Positions 1-12,830 are shown, numbered from the stretch's first letter. The stretch: 64,000 bases of DNA from Trichoplax sp. H2 (GCA_003344405.1 NOWV01000055.1:62001-126000); one strand, 5' to 3'. The notes: a model not told the origin generated them from the sequence alone. A program made the numbers and translations.

Positions 1-102
1 ATTGTAATCCATTGTTTTAGTTAGATATCAAATTATGTTAGCAATGGTAAACATTATCCTTAGATATTCACATGGTTACTAATGAGCGATACATTTTTAT
101 AG

Positions 103-2662
103 CCTAAAGATCGAAATATGATTAAAAATAGTAGTTTTCAACCGGAAGAGAAAGAGTTAGTATTCGATATCGATATGACAGACTACGATGAAATAAGATC
201 TTGTTGCAGGTATGTGCCTTCTGATACATAAATTCAATATATGATGCTCTGGGCGATTTTGTCGTTAGTGTAGTACTGGCTAAATACAGTACATTGAATC
301 GCTATAAATTATTTTGATTTTGACACTGAATGTAGCACTATATGTAATATTAAATGAATCCCTTTCTCTGTGCCCCTTAGTGGTGCCGAAATTTGCTCGA
401 AGTGTTGGCCATTTATGACAGTGGCTATGAAGATCCTTGATGCTGCGCTTAGAGGTTGTATTATTGTATTCCATAACCACTTCCTTATACTATACTACCT
501 TGTTATCTTTATTCTCCATTTTATAACTATATTGAAGTTTAATATACAGTACATATGTAGCTACGTTCATAGTAAGCGTAAGTTACAAAGCTAAATCACT
601 TTTCGTTGTAAAATTATGCATATTACGAGATACGAATTCAGTTTATGATGACTTAGCTAATTCCTAGATATGATTTCATAGTTAAATGAACTTTCAGATC
701 TGTAATGCTAAATTTCCGATATCGTATAGTTGACGTAGTTTAACATGACATTAAGAATCACCTATGTTAGTTGATTCTGTGGAGTCTTGATACAATTTCG
801 AAATTTATGATGTTCTTAAGTATTAGGTATACTGCGATAACATAGCATAAAACAACCATTGGAATAAACTCTGAATTATAACGTAATAATATAAGTCTAT
901 AGGAAGTATATTTATTAATTACTACGAGAAGGGAATAATGCCTTGTTGCCCATTCCTTGGGTGTAGTAACTAAATTAAATTTTATTGCATCTAACAAAGC
1001 AAATTAGAATTCTAGATGTATTCATTACGTTATTTTTCTAGGCTATACTGCTAATTGATGTATCTAGCATTATCTAGATTTAAAACTATGATATTATTTA
1101 CAGAGGATTTTGGCTTTCACCATCTTTTATGGGTATACAGTGGGAGAAGAGGAATTCATTGTTGGGTTTGCGATGCTGGAGCTAGAAAACTATCGCAGAG
1201 TGCGCGATCTGCTATTGCAGAGTACTTGACGATAATAAAGGTAGTCGACATTAGCTATTAGGATTTTATGTTGTAGTTTCTCCTTTAAGATTTTAATAGG
1301 TAAATACGCGTATTCTACTTTAACTGTCCATTATTTGTCAAAGGGTGGTGAAGGCCATGTCAAGAGAGTTCATTTCAAAAATCAGGCTTATCTGCATCCC
1401 TCTATACAGTTAGCTATGTTTTACATTCTGGGCTAGGCATCATAACTATAGTATATCTTGTGCTAACTAATGTTCGATATAGATTAATTTTTAAATTGAA
1501 ATCTGCTTATCAAATTTAGGCGTGCATTGAAAACAATAGAGAGCTATTTTGAAGATTTGCTCCTTAAGAAACAAAATATCTTAGAGTCAGAAGAGAGCTC
1601 GAACAAAGTGCTTGCTTTAATTCCAGATAAAAATATCTTAAAAGATCAAATTCGATTTTACTTTTTTTGTTATTCCGCTTGTCTCGAATTATATCTGCCA
1701 AAATCCCTTAACTTCAATACATATTAGATCAGCATTAAGTGAGGAATGGAATAACTCGGGACTATCATCATTGCAGAAGTGGAGCTTATTAAAACAAAAA
1801 ATTGAAAAAGATATTGTTAGTACGAAGGTAACTGAAAACCAGCACATTGTATGCCGACGTCTTTGCTTACTACTGATTAACATTCTCTCGTTAATCATAT
1901 AGAATTCAGTATTAACACACTGCGTCGCAGAAATTCAATTACAATATACTTACCCGAGGCTTGATATAAATGTCAGTAAAGGAATTAATCACTTGCTAAA
2001 GAGTCCATTTTGTATCCATCCGAAAACTGGTTAGATTTTATTATTAGCATCATTATTGTAACAATGCTGACTATGTCTTGAGAAAGTAATACGATTACTG
2101 TATTTGTGAATATATTTAGGTCGAGTATGTGTCCCTATTCCTGCTACCGATATTGATAACTTTGATCCTTTTTCTGTCCCTAACATTTGGTAAGCATATT
2201 TTTTATTTTCCGACTTTTAAAAAATTTTTCTAAGAATGTTTCATTTATGCTATGATGTAGCCACTTATGTAGCGAACTTGACGACAGCGATAGTAACATT
2301 GAGAAAAATAGCGAAGAAGGTGATACTAATTCTGCTAGCTGTTGAATGCGTATCGGCTCTAATACAATATTGACTGTATTAGAATTGCAATAGTGCCACT
2401 TTCCATAAATTTATAATCAAGTGCTTTTTAGAAAGTCGTAGAATTTTATGTATTTATTAATATGGAGAGCGATTAATCAGTAATTTCAATGATTCATCTA
2501 GGTTACATGCGAACCTCACTTTACAGATGTATCAAAGTGTTTAAAATTTTTGTTGAGCAAATGCAAAGCGAAAACATGAACATTAAAAATTCTCAGAAAA
2601 TGCAATCAACCGGTATTTCTATCCCATATATATATACTTTAAACTGTTATCGTTGCTGCTAA
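103..2662 (+). CDS. PRIM1: DNA primase small (catalytic) subunit, 5'-truncated by the window edge
   Basis: Catalytic subunit of primase in the nuclear DNA polymerase alpha-primase complex, which makes the RNA primers for replication. Exons read: 103-209, 381-454, 1104-1240, 1344-1408, 1520-1632, 1721-1827, 1903-2029, 2120-2189, 2261-2319, 2502-2662, giving 339 residues; the N-terminal part lies upstream of the window. Visible hallmarks are the catalytic FDIDMTDYD aspartates in the first exon, the zinc cysteines CC...CSKC across the first two exons, [12 protein letters not shown] in the third, and the [18 protein letters not shown] block with HPKTGR in exons seven and eight. The last exon ([13 protein letters not shown]) matches the family's C-terminal TSLAPYVKVFEHF region. 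If the intron after 2319 were retained, translation would stop at 2343-2345. Every intron fits GT-AG except 1633-1720, which only closes in frame as an AT-AC intron. The tail after the last conserved block is short and family-poor. Confidence 0.93.
1633..1720 (+). other. Probable U12-type AT-AC intron in PRIM1
   Basis: The 88-nt gap between exons encoding IPDK and IRSALSEEW has no GT-AG pair that keeps the frame. Reading it as ATATCTT...AC joins the exons in phase 1 and gives a protein that lines up with the PRIM1 family. A U12-like branch motif CCCTTAAC lies at 1705-1712, about 8-9 nt before the terminal AC. The donor differs from the ATATCCTTT consensus at the sixth and eighth bases. Confidence 0.6.
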
Positions 2663-3977
2663 ACTTGTAGCAATATTGCGATAGATTTTGAATGCAATGT
2701 GCACGCAATTGTAACCTCGTTCAATTATTACTACTTCCTACAATATCGTTATATCGCAGCTTATTTATGGGACAGCCTTATTTGAACTGTATTAATGATT
2801 AGGATCCTGATTTATGTATTTTATATTTCTAGATTGGTAAAATTCGGATCACTTCCGTACTCGTTCATGGATTTCTTTCTTGTCCTTTCCGATTTTCATA
2901 TTTTATGTGGCAGGCCTAAAATATTCTTTTAAATTATGCTACTTAGTGAGATGAAACTAAAATGAAGCATATGTATTTGGGACATTCTATCATATTCCGT
3001 AAGGACATTGAAGTCTTGGTATTAGTATGACATGGCTGCTATCATCCTGTACACAATTGTTTGCGAATATTAATTGGCAGGACAAACGCTGATAGAAAAT
3101 AGGGCTTAAATCGCCTTGTTACTTATTTTGGAAAATTTAATAGTACATGTTTATATACACATTCCTATAATGCCTAGACCTGTTCCTAACTTAATAAATT
3201 TTTAATTAATTCTGTCTGTAAGATATGGTTATAATTTCTAATGTTACAAATGTATAAAGTTGTTACATTATAAAAGTAAAAGTTAAATGTGCTGCATTTT
3301 TGAATTTATGTTTGTGCACCTGTAACATCAGTTTATAGGTATTCATTTGTAGACAAGATCGTACAGTGTTAACATTATAGAAATAAAATTGCAAATATCG
3401 CATAACGTCTGAGGATATACCTATTGAAGAGACGATACACATTTTCGTGAAAATCGTTAACCCCTTTTTAAACGTTTAGATGAAAGTGATTGAAAAGTCT
3501 GAAATGTCAGGAGTAAGGCGTTGACATATTAAGTTGATACTGAAGACGATATCGAAGGCATTAGTATCTATCTTTTGTTTATTTATTTTAAATACCGTCG
3601 TGCCTTATTAGACCAGTTGTAGGTTAATTGATATCTCTTGAAGCCTACAGTCTGACAAGTATCGTATTTACGTAAACCTGGCTAGCGTCTTCAGTATTAT
3701 ATAATATAAACGCGGTATCTACTGAAGCAATTCAAGCGCAGGAAGGAAGTATTTCATATTTATATTTAGTAAATACGCATATCATTTCGAATTAATTCAT
3801 TCCAGATATTGTAGTGATAAGTTCGATAAATGTAAAGTAAAAGTGCGAATATCTACAGACTGTATACAGTACGCTAAGTGTTACGAGCGTGGGTTCTACT
3901 AGTGATCTAATAGTTCCTCCTATCTCGTCCATCTACTGTACATATGCTATGCATACCTTAAATAGACAGCATCACTC

Positions 3978-4055
3978 TGTGCAGTACAGTAGTACTGTAC
4001 TGTACTGCATATTGTGCTAAAAGGTGACTAATCTACAGTACATACTGTACAGTGC
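3978..4055. repeat. Self-complementary ACTGT/ACAGT pentamer tract
   Basis: GTAC-rich tract in which the 5-bp unit ACTGT flips to its reverse complement ACAGT, so each strand can fold on itself. One of many such loci in the window. Confidence 0.75.
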
Positions 4056-6817
4056 CATCTAAACAAATATTATTATTATTATTTTTATTTACGCTGGTAC
4101 AGTACAGTATATCCGCTTTAAGTTCATGAAGACCATGACGCGATGATTAACTATTCGTTGAACAGCTTTACAACCTAATTTTTACTACAGTCCGCTTGCG
4201 AGATTTTGTGCGGTATCTATTTTTAGTCTTAATTAATTACAATATGGTGGCATTGACTTTATGGGGTATATTGCAGGAATGTAACCCTATATGCTGTACT
4301 CCTGTTTACATTTGCATAGAGTAGCTTAGCTTACTACTAGAAAGAGTTTCTTACAAGAGTCTCTACGTCCAATTAATTAGCACAAGTATAAAGCACAATT
4401 TTCATCAGGAACTGCCCCAATTTTAATGTTTTATGGTTCCTTGTGTTACGATTTTATCATATTATCATTACAATAAGATATACTGTACTGTACAATGATA
4501 GTTTTAATTTTGGGCAGCATCCTTTTTGTATCCTACACTATATTGAACAAGTATGCAAATGCCCTCGAACCGTTCTTTTGTTTGTTATTTTGTTTACAGT
4601 TGACCTTCAGCATACCGAAAACAAAAATACGGTGAACAAGAGCCGTACGGTACAAGTCTTTTATAGCGAATAAAGTATGTGTAGCCATGTGGCACTGGAT
4701 ACAATACCATGTATAGTAGCGTACAAATAACTTCCATGAACATAATAAGGCTAGTAGAGGAAAGACTTGACAGTAAAGACGTTGATCCGAATTTTCAAAT
4801 AGACAAATAAGGGTCATTAGACAATGCGGAACAGCGAGAATGGAACATTGTACAATAAATGCCATAGAAATTGGTTTACCTATTTTTTATTACACGCCGC
4901 ACTACTGTAGTCTACATTACAGACTTCAATAGGGCAATCAGTCAGTCATCGTTTCTAAAAAGTGTTCTGTGCTACGCTGTACGCTGCCCCCCACTTGCCC
5001 CGCTGTGTGTATTGTACTGTACAGTATTATACACAGTAAATTCATTGTGTCTTTAAAAAGCCTGTAATCCACGCCAGTTGTACATAACAATTTGCGGCAT
5101 GTCAATTTTCCCTCCATTCGTGTTTGTTTTATTTTCGCGAGAAATCACTGAAATCGTTTCACTGCGGTACTGAGTTGCCTCTTTCCTCACATCAGCAATT
5201 ATCCTTGTTGATTTTTACACACATCAATACCCATTTTATGGTCGTTTGGAATTAAATACTAAAGAACTATTCCTTTTTCAACAGTTTCCAACCGGTAAGA
5301 ATTGAAACTTATACTCAGCCCCGTCATTTTGTCAAACTGTACGCATACAGTACACTAATACCGATTACTGAGAAGCATAAATACAAATACTACTGTACTA
5401 GAGAAAACTTGTTTACGATTTTCCAAGTTAAAATAATAGTCCTTTAATTAATTGCACCGAAATAGAATTGCGACTTAGCATCTTACTCCTATATTGTTTA
5501 TTTCAGAAAGCATAAGGCGATCTGCCAATATCTCGTCACGAAAATTGAAAATTAGTCTTCGTTTCGATACGAAACACAGCAAGAGCAAGAACAAGAGCGT
5601 GACAAATGTAAGATACACGATACTGTTTTCGTAATTAAGATGTAAATAGATATACGTACAGTAGATTATGTGGCATAGACTTAGTTACTATGATGGGTAT
5701 CGTTATGTAGGTAATATTTTCGTATGTAGCAGATCGATGTACAAAATGATGGATTAAGTTTAATTTAAAGTGGAGCACTTTCCTTTTGATATCTGCATAG
5801 TTAATAGAGTATTTAGTATAGTAGTTTAGTAGTGAATAGAAAAATCTGGGTTGCGTGCCATCATAGTAATGTCAACTACTATACACGATTGCACTGTACC
5901 GTAGGCAGTTGTACAGTGTTGTACTGTACTTCACTTTACTACAGCACTTGCACATCTACCTGCACAGTACAGTCGACTAATTTACTAGAAGTAAAAAACA
6001 CCGAATGGAACCAAATATTGAACCTTAGGTACTACTCTACCGACAATATAGTTTGAACTCGTAGGGAAATTTGTTATTGTTGTTGCTGTACACTGCCATG
6101 CCCGGCGACGCCAAGTGTTTATATGCAGTGGCTAGTACTATACGTAGTATTGTTTTGTAATCGTCTAGTATTTTACTACATAACAAATTTCTATTTGCAC
6201 AGTGTGTTGCATTGAAAGCATAATTACAAAAGAATTAATTATAATTTACGGTAATTTTAAATTGAACAAATAGCCTGGGTTGTCTATACGAAGTAGAGTC
6301 CAGTATTAACTGACCTTTCCCAAACATTGTATCTCGCCATAATTATATCCAATCTGATCTAGTGTGTGTATTTGTACGATTATTCCTATGCTTTGAACTG
6401 TGAGTTTACAGTAAAATGTGGGCTTGACTGGGCGTGAGATTTGCAAAAGTACATTAATTAAAGCGGTTAGGTTACGATTTGCAAATGGACCATTTTGATC
6501 AAGTATTTTACCCGTATTTACAGATCGAGCAGAGGTAGCGGTTGATTATTTTTACGCGATATCTGAATCTAAATTATTTCCTATTAAGGAAGAAGGTCTA
6601 AATTGACATACGCGTACTTGTTTTAAATGCATCAACGAGGTTAATAATAAAGAAAGTTTTACGATACTGATTATTAATTGAATGAGTACACACAACGGCG
6701 CATTCCAGGAAATGTGTACTCTATGACTTCAGTTTTCCAGTTTATGCATACAGTACACAGTGCCGGTGTCATGATAGTATGTATTGTACCGGCTGTGAAC
6801 TTGCTTTGTCATTGAGG

Positions 6818-6955
6818 TCATACTGTACAGTACAGTAGAATCGTATAGGACAGTACTGTAGTTCCGTACTGTACTGTACAGTACAGTACTGTGTATTTGG
6901 ACAAAGTAATTTATGCACAATGTACAGTACAGTGTACAGTACAAACTGTAGTACC
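6818..6955. repeat. Self-complementary ACTGT/ACAGT pentamer tract
   Basis: Long run of ACTGT units flipping to ACAGT and back, with scattered single-base changes. The longest continuous part is near 6867-6892. Confidence 0.8.
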
Positions 6956-7582
6956 GTACTGGATCTGTAACTAGAACACTACAGTTCTACGGTTATGATA
7001 AGCACCTTGGTAACCGCCATGGACTTTGATCCCTCTGATGGATGATGACTGGCTGTAAATCAACTTTGATCTCATATTGATTAACCTCTAATTGGCAGGA
7101 AGTTGACCTGTATTCTATTCGTATATCTTACATAGCATGTAGTAGGATAGTAACAACTGTAGATTAGACGATTGAACTATATAGGAATACTAGGCATACA
7201 TTCGACATTAATTTGCATTGCAGGCTCTTTAATTCTATCAACAATAAGCAGTAATATAATAGTAATAGTTGAAACGAAATTCTGTAATTAATTAATGTAA
7301 AGATGGCTGAAATGAAAAGTTGAGAGTACATGCAGTGATTATGCAGTACTTTTGCCATGGACTAAAGACGATTACATTTAATTGTCTGCAGTACTATAGT
7401 GATATGACTGTAAGATTTTAAAATTGTCGGCTCTTACAACTCTACACAGTACCGTAGTAAATGGCATATGAAATCAACGGTTACCTATGAACTATGGAGT
7501 CAGGGCCATGAACTATGAACTGCAAAAACATATAAAAATGCAAAAGTACCAAAGGCATTTGGTTGTCTCTTAAGGCATTTTT

Positions 7583-7740
7583 GACTATCGTCAATGTACG
7601 CTTATTAGTAGCCCATCCAGTACATATGAAAAGGAGCTGAAACTACTTATTTCTGCACGCATTTATGCCTATCATCAATGTATGCTAATTAGTTACCCAT
7701 CTAATTTATGTGAAAAGGAGCTGAAACTACTTACTGTATT
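7583..7740. repeat. 84-bp direct duplication
   Basis: Two diverged adjacent copies of a segment that ends in the shared block TGAAAAGGAGCTGAAACTAC, at 7627 and 7711, a spacing of 84 bp. The preceding ATCGTCAATGTACGC / ATCATCAATGTATGC blocks also pair at the same spacing. No coding content seen. Confidence 0.75.
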
Positions 7741-9387
7741 TCTGTGGTTTAGAGGCTAGCAGTTGTGTACGTGGTCAGTGTTATAGTAAGGTCACGTAAA
7801 CTCTTGTTTTTTTGTCTTCGGCTTTTCTACTATTTCGTCTCATGTACAGTACATACAATAGGCTTTACAAGGCACAATATTGTGATGGCTACCCATTGAT
7901 GAATATACTATTTCCGCTAGGCACCCGCTAGTTTTCTTCCCTTATAGACACTTTGGACCCGTAAATCAAAGATTTGTTCCATATAGTTCTATGGTATAGT
8001 TTATGACGGACTTATAGCGAGACTGACACCGTCAATCTAACAGTTCTAACTGGTGTTGTAACTAACTAGAAAGACGTGAAGGCGTGATTCTTAAAATGGG
8101 GGGTGCGGCGTGAAATACATTATAAATTTAAGAATTTTCTACAGTAGTTATTTTGAAAGAAATATTGATAATATCAACCCGATTATGGTACGGCGCTGTG
8201 CAGTTACATCATACCAATTCCTTTACGACACTTACAATTGTGCAGGAAGGAAGAATCGACGAGTAAATAGATTTTTTCGAGACAACGCTCGAGTCTAGAT
8301 TAGTGAACTCGTACAGTATATGTACATTGGTGCGTTATGACTGTCACGTTACTACACAATTCTCAGATATTATGCCGTAGGTCACAACAATGCAGGCATT
8401 TTTGTAGTGTATGGTTGAACTTAGTGTTTATTTATATTTTCGATCTCTGGTATGCGATGTTTAATTCTTCAATTCCGCTATTATTTACTTTAAGATACAC
8501 TCCTCCGTTCATAGTTTACAGGAAATGTCATCCAAACCCACAAAACCCATATTCACAATAGTTAACGCTGTATAGTATTACAATACAGAATATATTGTCA
8601 ACATTACCATAGGTTGTACTAGGTGAGACCATACAGGTAGAGGTAAGGTTCTTACCTGTATGCGTACAGTATGGTACTAGAGGTAGTGAGGTAACCATGA
8701 TTGCTACTTTGAACCATTACCGCTCCAAGCTTTTACACGATAATATTTGTAAAATGATTGCGCAATATTTTTCCCCTCCCACAATGTTGCAACTCTAGTG
8801 ATGAAATAGTATGTAATGCTATATAGTACTGTAATGGCATAGAAGATGCTTTTTAAGAATTGTAAACATTATGCGTTAATACAATACCGTTTGTATGTTT
8901 AACCCACGGTTTTACCCCAGCATTGGGGTATTTATGCATTGGTGCTTGCCAATTAGCTCATTTTCAAACCAAATTCAGAACCGTGTGGCCAATGCTGTCG
9001 TGCGATCTGTTACAACGTATATTTTTGTCGAAGCCCTAACAAGTGTCTAAATTTCACAATAGACTTCCCCGGTATGAACTAGAGAATGATACAGTATTTA
9101 ATTAAATATACGTGGTATACTACTGTAGACTCTTATTGTAAAGCGCTGGATAAGATGTGCTAGTTTCGAGATTATCCTCAAAATTGTCGGTCTTGAGTAT
9201 TAGCGATAATGTGTGATAAACCTATATTCGTATTGCGCTTACTACGATATAATTAGTGTCTACTTGATATAACCCGTGTAATGATGTGCACTGCTCTCTT
9301 GATTGTAGAACTATACTTTTCTTATGCTTTTTTAAATCTGTCTCGCAAGCTGTGTTAATAATTTTATGAATTATTATCTTTGTAGAA

Positions 9388-10701
9388 ATGACCGTCATGA
9401 ATGGTTTAGATCATAATAAATCTGAAACCAGAATGGTGAATACTGATATTAGAGACGATTACATTCTTGGTGATATAATTGGTCATGGTGGATTCTCGAA
9501 AGTATATGAAGCATATAAAATGCCACGTAATGAGCGATTCGCTATTAAATGCTATGCTAAAGCTATACTTAAAGATAAAAGGCACATTGTAGAAGAGGAA
9601 ATTAACATTATGAAAAAATTACAACATCCTAACATTGTGCAGTACTTTGATTATTACGAGAGTCAAAGGCATTATTACTTAGTACTGGAATATATTGATG
9701 GCGGAGAACTATTTGACCGAATCCTTTATAATGGACACTACTCGGAGAAAGATTCCAATCGTTTAACCTTACAAATTTTGAGTGCTATCGATTATTTGCA
9801 TTCATTGAATATTGTTCATCGTGACTTGAAACCGGAGAATTTGCTTTGCTACGGGACTGAAGATGATTCAAAAATTATGATAAGCGATTTTGGTTTGGCG
9901 GCAATTGATAGTGACTCAAATTTAACTGGCTTTTATGGATCTCCTAACTACTTGGCTCCAGAGATAGTAAAAAATGAGAAATATGGTAGGGCAGTGGACT
10001 TATGGTCTTTGGGAGTTATCGTGTTTACCCTCTTTAGTGGTGTCCTACCATTTGATGCTTCCAACAAAGATGACTTGTACAATAAGATCAAAAGAGGAGA
10101 TTTCGATTTTAATTCTCCACGATGGAATACGACATCGAAAGATGCTAAAGACTTTATCCGACAGCTATTACAGGTCGACCCAAAACAAAGGATGTCATGT
10201 AAGCAGGCCCTTGTACATCGATGGCATTATAAAGCTGAATCAGTAGATATTCTACCGAACCAAGAATCGATTAAAAACTCAAAATGGAAATCGGCTGTTA
10301 TCGCTACTACTGCTATTTATCGAATGAGAACCTGGGGTCTTGGCAAAAAACAAACGCCTGATACTGATAAGGTGTACAACGATAGCACAAATGATTATTC
10401 TGATAGTGAGATACTTAGTCATAGTCCTTTTTCAGCTGAAACTAGCGAAGGCATTCGGAAAGTATTAAATAGGATATCAAGGCGTGATAATGACAATGGT
10501 AACAATTGCAATTCGTCAGATAAATCAAGTACCATTGATCCGGATTCACTTTCAGATTGTACTCTCAGTGATACAGAGCTGTCTACACCCGAATCAAGTG
10601 TTAGTGATGAAGAAGACGTCGATATTGCCGATGATGTCGATTTAATACGAAATCCTACTAATCTAGAAGGGGTTTACGGGCCGAGGTTACTTGCTGTCTA
10701 A
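9388..10701 (+). CDS. CaMKI-like calcium/calmodulin-dependent protein kinase
   Basis: Serine/threonine kinase of 437 residues in a single uninterrupted coding exon. The sequence just before the start (TTTGTAG then AA-ATG) suggests an intron in the 5' UTR. Kinase landmarks: glycine loop GHGGFSKV at 32-39, K54, E71, HRDLKPEN at 144-151, DFG at 167-169, APE at 190-192, WSLGVIVF near 206. Residues 295-318 (SIKNSKWK...AIYRMRTWGLG) match the autoinhibitory and calmodulin-binding region of CaMKI, which places it in that group rather than DCLK or CHK2. The tail, from about 330 on, is Ser/Asp/Glu-rich and low in complexity. In the activation segment the position of the CaMKK-phosphorylated threonine (T177 of mammalian CaMKI) is glycine (G181), with T180 next to it. 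A second ATG lies three codons downstream, so the exact start is open. Confidence 0.9.
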   Translation: MTVMNGLDHNKSETRMVNTDIRDDYILGDIIGHGGFSKVYEAYKMPRNERFAIKCYAKAILKDKRHIVEEEINIMKKLQHPNIVQYFDYYESQRHYYLVLEYIDGGELFDRILYNGHYSEKDSNRLTLQILSAIDYLHSLNIVHRDLKPENLLCYGTEDDSKIMISDFGLAAIDSDSNLTGFYGSPNYLAPEIVKNEKYGRAVDLWSLGVIVFTLFSGVLPFDASNKDDLYNKIKRGDFDFNSPRWNTTSKDAKDFIRQLLQVDPKQRMSCKQALVHRWHYKAESVDILPNQESIKNSKWKSAVIATTAIYRMRTWGLGKKQTPDTDKVYNDSTNDYSDSEILSHSPFSAETSEGIRKVLNRISRRDNDNGNNCNSSDKSSTIDPDSLSDCTLSDTELSTPESSVSDEEDVDIADDVDLIRNPTNLEGVYGPRLLAV

Positions 10702-12714
10702 TTTCCTAATTTGTTAAATTTACGTTACTACGGCCTATGTATAGATGCTTACCTTGACTGATTTCGTTTTCGCGATCACTTTAGCAAATTTTATTACCAG
10801 AGAGAATTTTATAAGTTTGATTTAAGTGTTGATATACAGTACGTATGAACTCTTGACGCTACAATATGTAGAAGTAATGAAATTTATTACGCAATGACAG
10901 CAATAGCAATACCTTTATAATTTGCTATCGATACTTTGTTTATCTATTGACGATGTATATTACAAATTACTTTGCTTTCAATTGAATGTGATCTCTTTAC
11001 GATTCATATTAGTAGAGATTGCTATTATCGATTTTTTAATTATTAAGTTATAATTTGCTTATAATCACTAACAATATAATTTTCGAATTAACTTATCAAA
11101 TACGATTCTAAATCAATTTTATCAAGCATCTTGATTTATACTATGATCTGTTGGGCCAATAGTCAGATAGTAACTTTGCTGGCTTCACGATTTTACTTAA
11201 GCTAGAGAATTGAATAGCGTCTCTTTAATTCTACAAGATGAGTATGTACGAATAATATCTTGATCATCCGAAGTTACGGATACGTATAGAAGAATTTGCA
11301 TACTACATGACCTGTTGATACAAATGAGCAATTTTAATTTGTTTGAAATTTAATCAAACTTTTTTATCCTCCATATTAAGATATGGCAATACTTAAAGGA
11401 TAACAATAAGCGATTGAGATGCATCAATTTTAAACTATTTACATCTATTTGATTCTGTATTGATATAATATTGCAATAATGCCTGATACCTTCTATGCTA
11501 CAATATAATTGTATAATAATAATACTATACCGTACTTACTATACATAGACATATATACTTCATGTATCATATATATATATATGTAAAATATACGTATACA
11601 TATTTTCCAAATACCTACTCTATGTAAGATTTACTACTGAAAATGATATGAAAGCTATGGGCATAATGCATATATATTTAATGATACAGCTATGATTTTG
11701 ATGTTTAAAAATATGTAATATACGAGAGTTGCTAAGTACTCTTTTCTTTAAGTATACATAGTTAAGCTTAAAGTTGATTGCTAATTCTGTACCATACGTA
11801 CTGTACATGATGTATGATAAATCTCAAGTTAACATAATAAAAGAAAATGCAATACACATCTAACTTTTGGTTGTATTAACTTTAGCTTACGGTTAGTAAC
11901 TGGCTAGTAACATCTGCACGATAATATCTATAATTATAATTTAAGAATATATAAGCGTAGTGAGACGCCACTGAATGAAATTTCGTTTACATGTTGGCCG
12001 AGCCTCAGACTTAATGTTGAGTAAGAAAGTATTTATTTTTTTTGTCTGTCGTTAGAAACAATGTTTTGAGGATGCAATATATACCCGGTCTAGAAGAGAA
12101 TGAAGGGAAAACAAACTTATTTATCACAACTAATAGAATATGATGGTCCAACAACTACAGTAAAAGTGGATTTCAGCTAATAATAATAATAATATTATAA
12201 CAATAACAATAACATGTTATGAATCTGGTTATCGAAAATAATTCTATAACAGGCAATCTATACCAGTACAGTTTAGTATATAATAGTACTAGTACTATAC
12301 TGTAAAAATGTGCGAGCATCGTTTACTTGATTACTGTACTTTCTTACTTACTTACTGTCACACACCACTAGTGACAAAGTAGTCTACACACGCCAATCCT
12401 TGCGGAGAACGCCACTTACTAACTTAAAGAGGCGAGATTAGTTATATCACCAAATAATTCAGTTCCAACGACTGAATACTATGGTATAATTATAGCGTCA
12501 CAGATGATGTAGACGAGATAGTCAGAGATTTACTATCATTTATTACTGAAGGAATCTTGGCACCCAAGATTATAGTCTTTACAATTAAATATCAATTGAT
12601 AAACTAGTTGACTATCCAACCGACTAACTAACTAAAAAGGAATCTTCACAGTACACTTCATCAGAGACAACAAAAAGCAAAGAAATTTAACCCACAACAC
12701 CGGCATCATGGTGT

Positions 12715-12755
12715 GTACTGTACAGTGTACAGTACAGTACTGTATACAGTACACG
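12715..12755. repeat. Self-complementary ACTGT/ACAGT pentamer tract
   Basis: Short GTAC-rich tract that switches between ACTGT and ACAGT units, followed within 25 bp by the foldback at 12778-12830. Confidence 0.75.
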
Positions 12756-12777
12756 TAATGCTCTCAGCGGCTCAGTC

Positions 12778-12830
12778 CGAAAATATCGGATCGGATTTTT
12801 ACGTATTATTTCGGATATCGGATATTTTCG
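12778..12830. repeat. Foldback (inverted repeat)
   Basis: CGAAAATATCGGAT on the left pairs with ATCGGATATTTTCG on the right at 13 of 14 positions, around a loop of about 25 nt that itself contains CGGAT repeats. No flanking target-site duplication noted. Confidence 0.7.

Larger units (their letters stand above)
2663..9387. other. Gene-free interval between PRIM1 and the kinase
   Basis: About 6.7 kb with no coding exon that I can tie to a family. It holds PRIM1 3' sequence (first AATAAA near 3193), many copies of the self-complementary ACTGT/ACAGT pentamer repeat (near 3980-4100, 5010-5030, 5885-5975, 6820-6960), a TTATTATT tract near 4068, and an 84-bp direct duplication at about 7583-7740. 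The several open frames of 60-110 codons run through repeats or look like chance frames in AT-rich DNA. Confidence 0.6.

Noticed and set aside
4533-4865. 110-codon frame on the minus strand
   Set aside because: Starts with ATG but has no recognisable domain, overlaps another chance frame on the plus strand and lies in repeat-bearing intergenic DNA.
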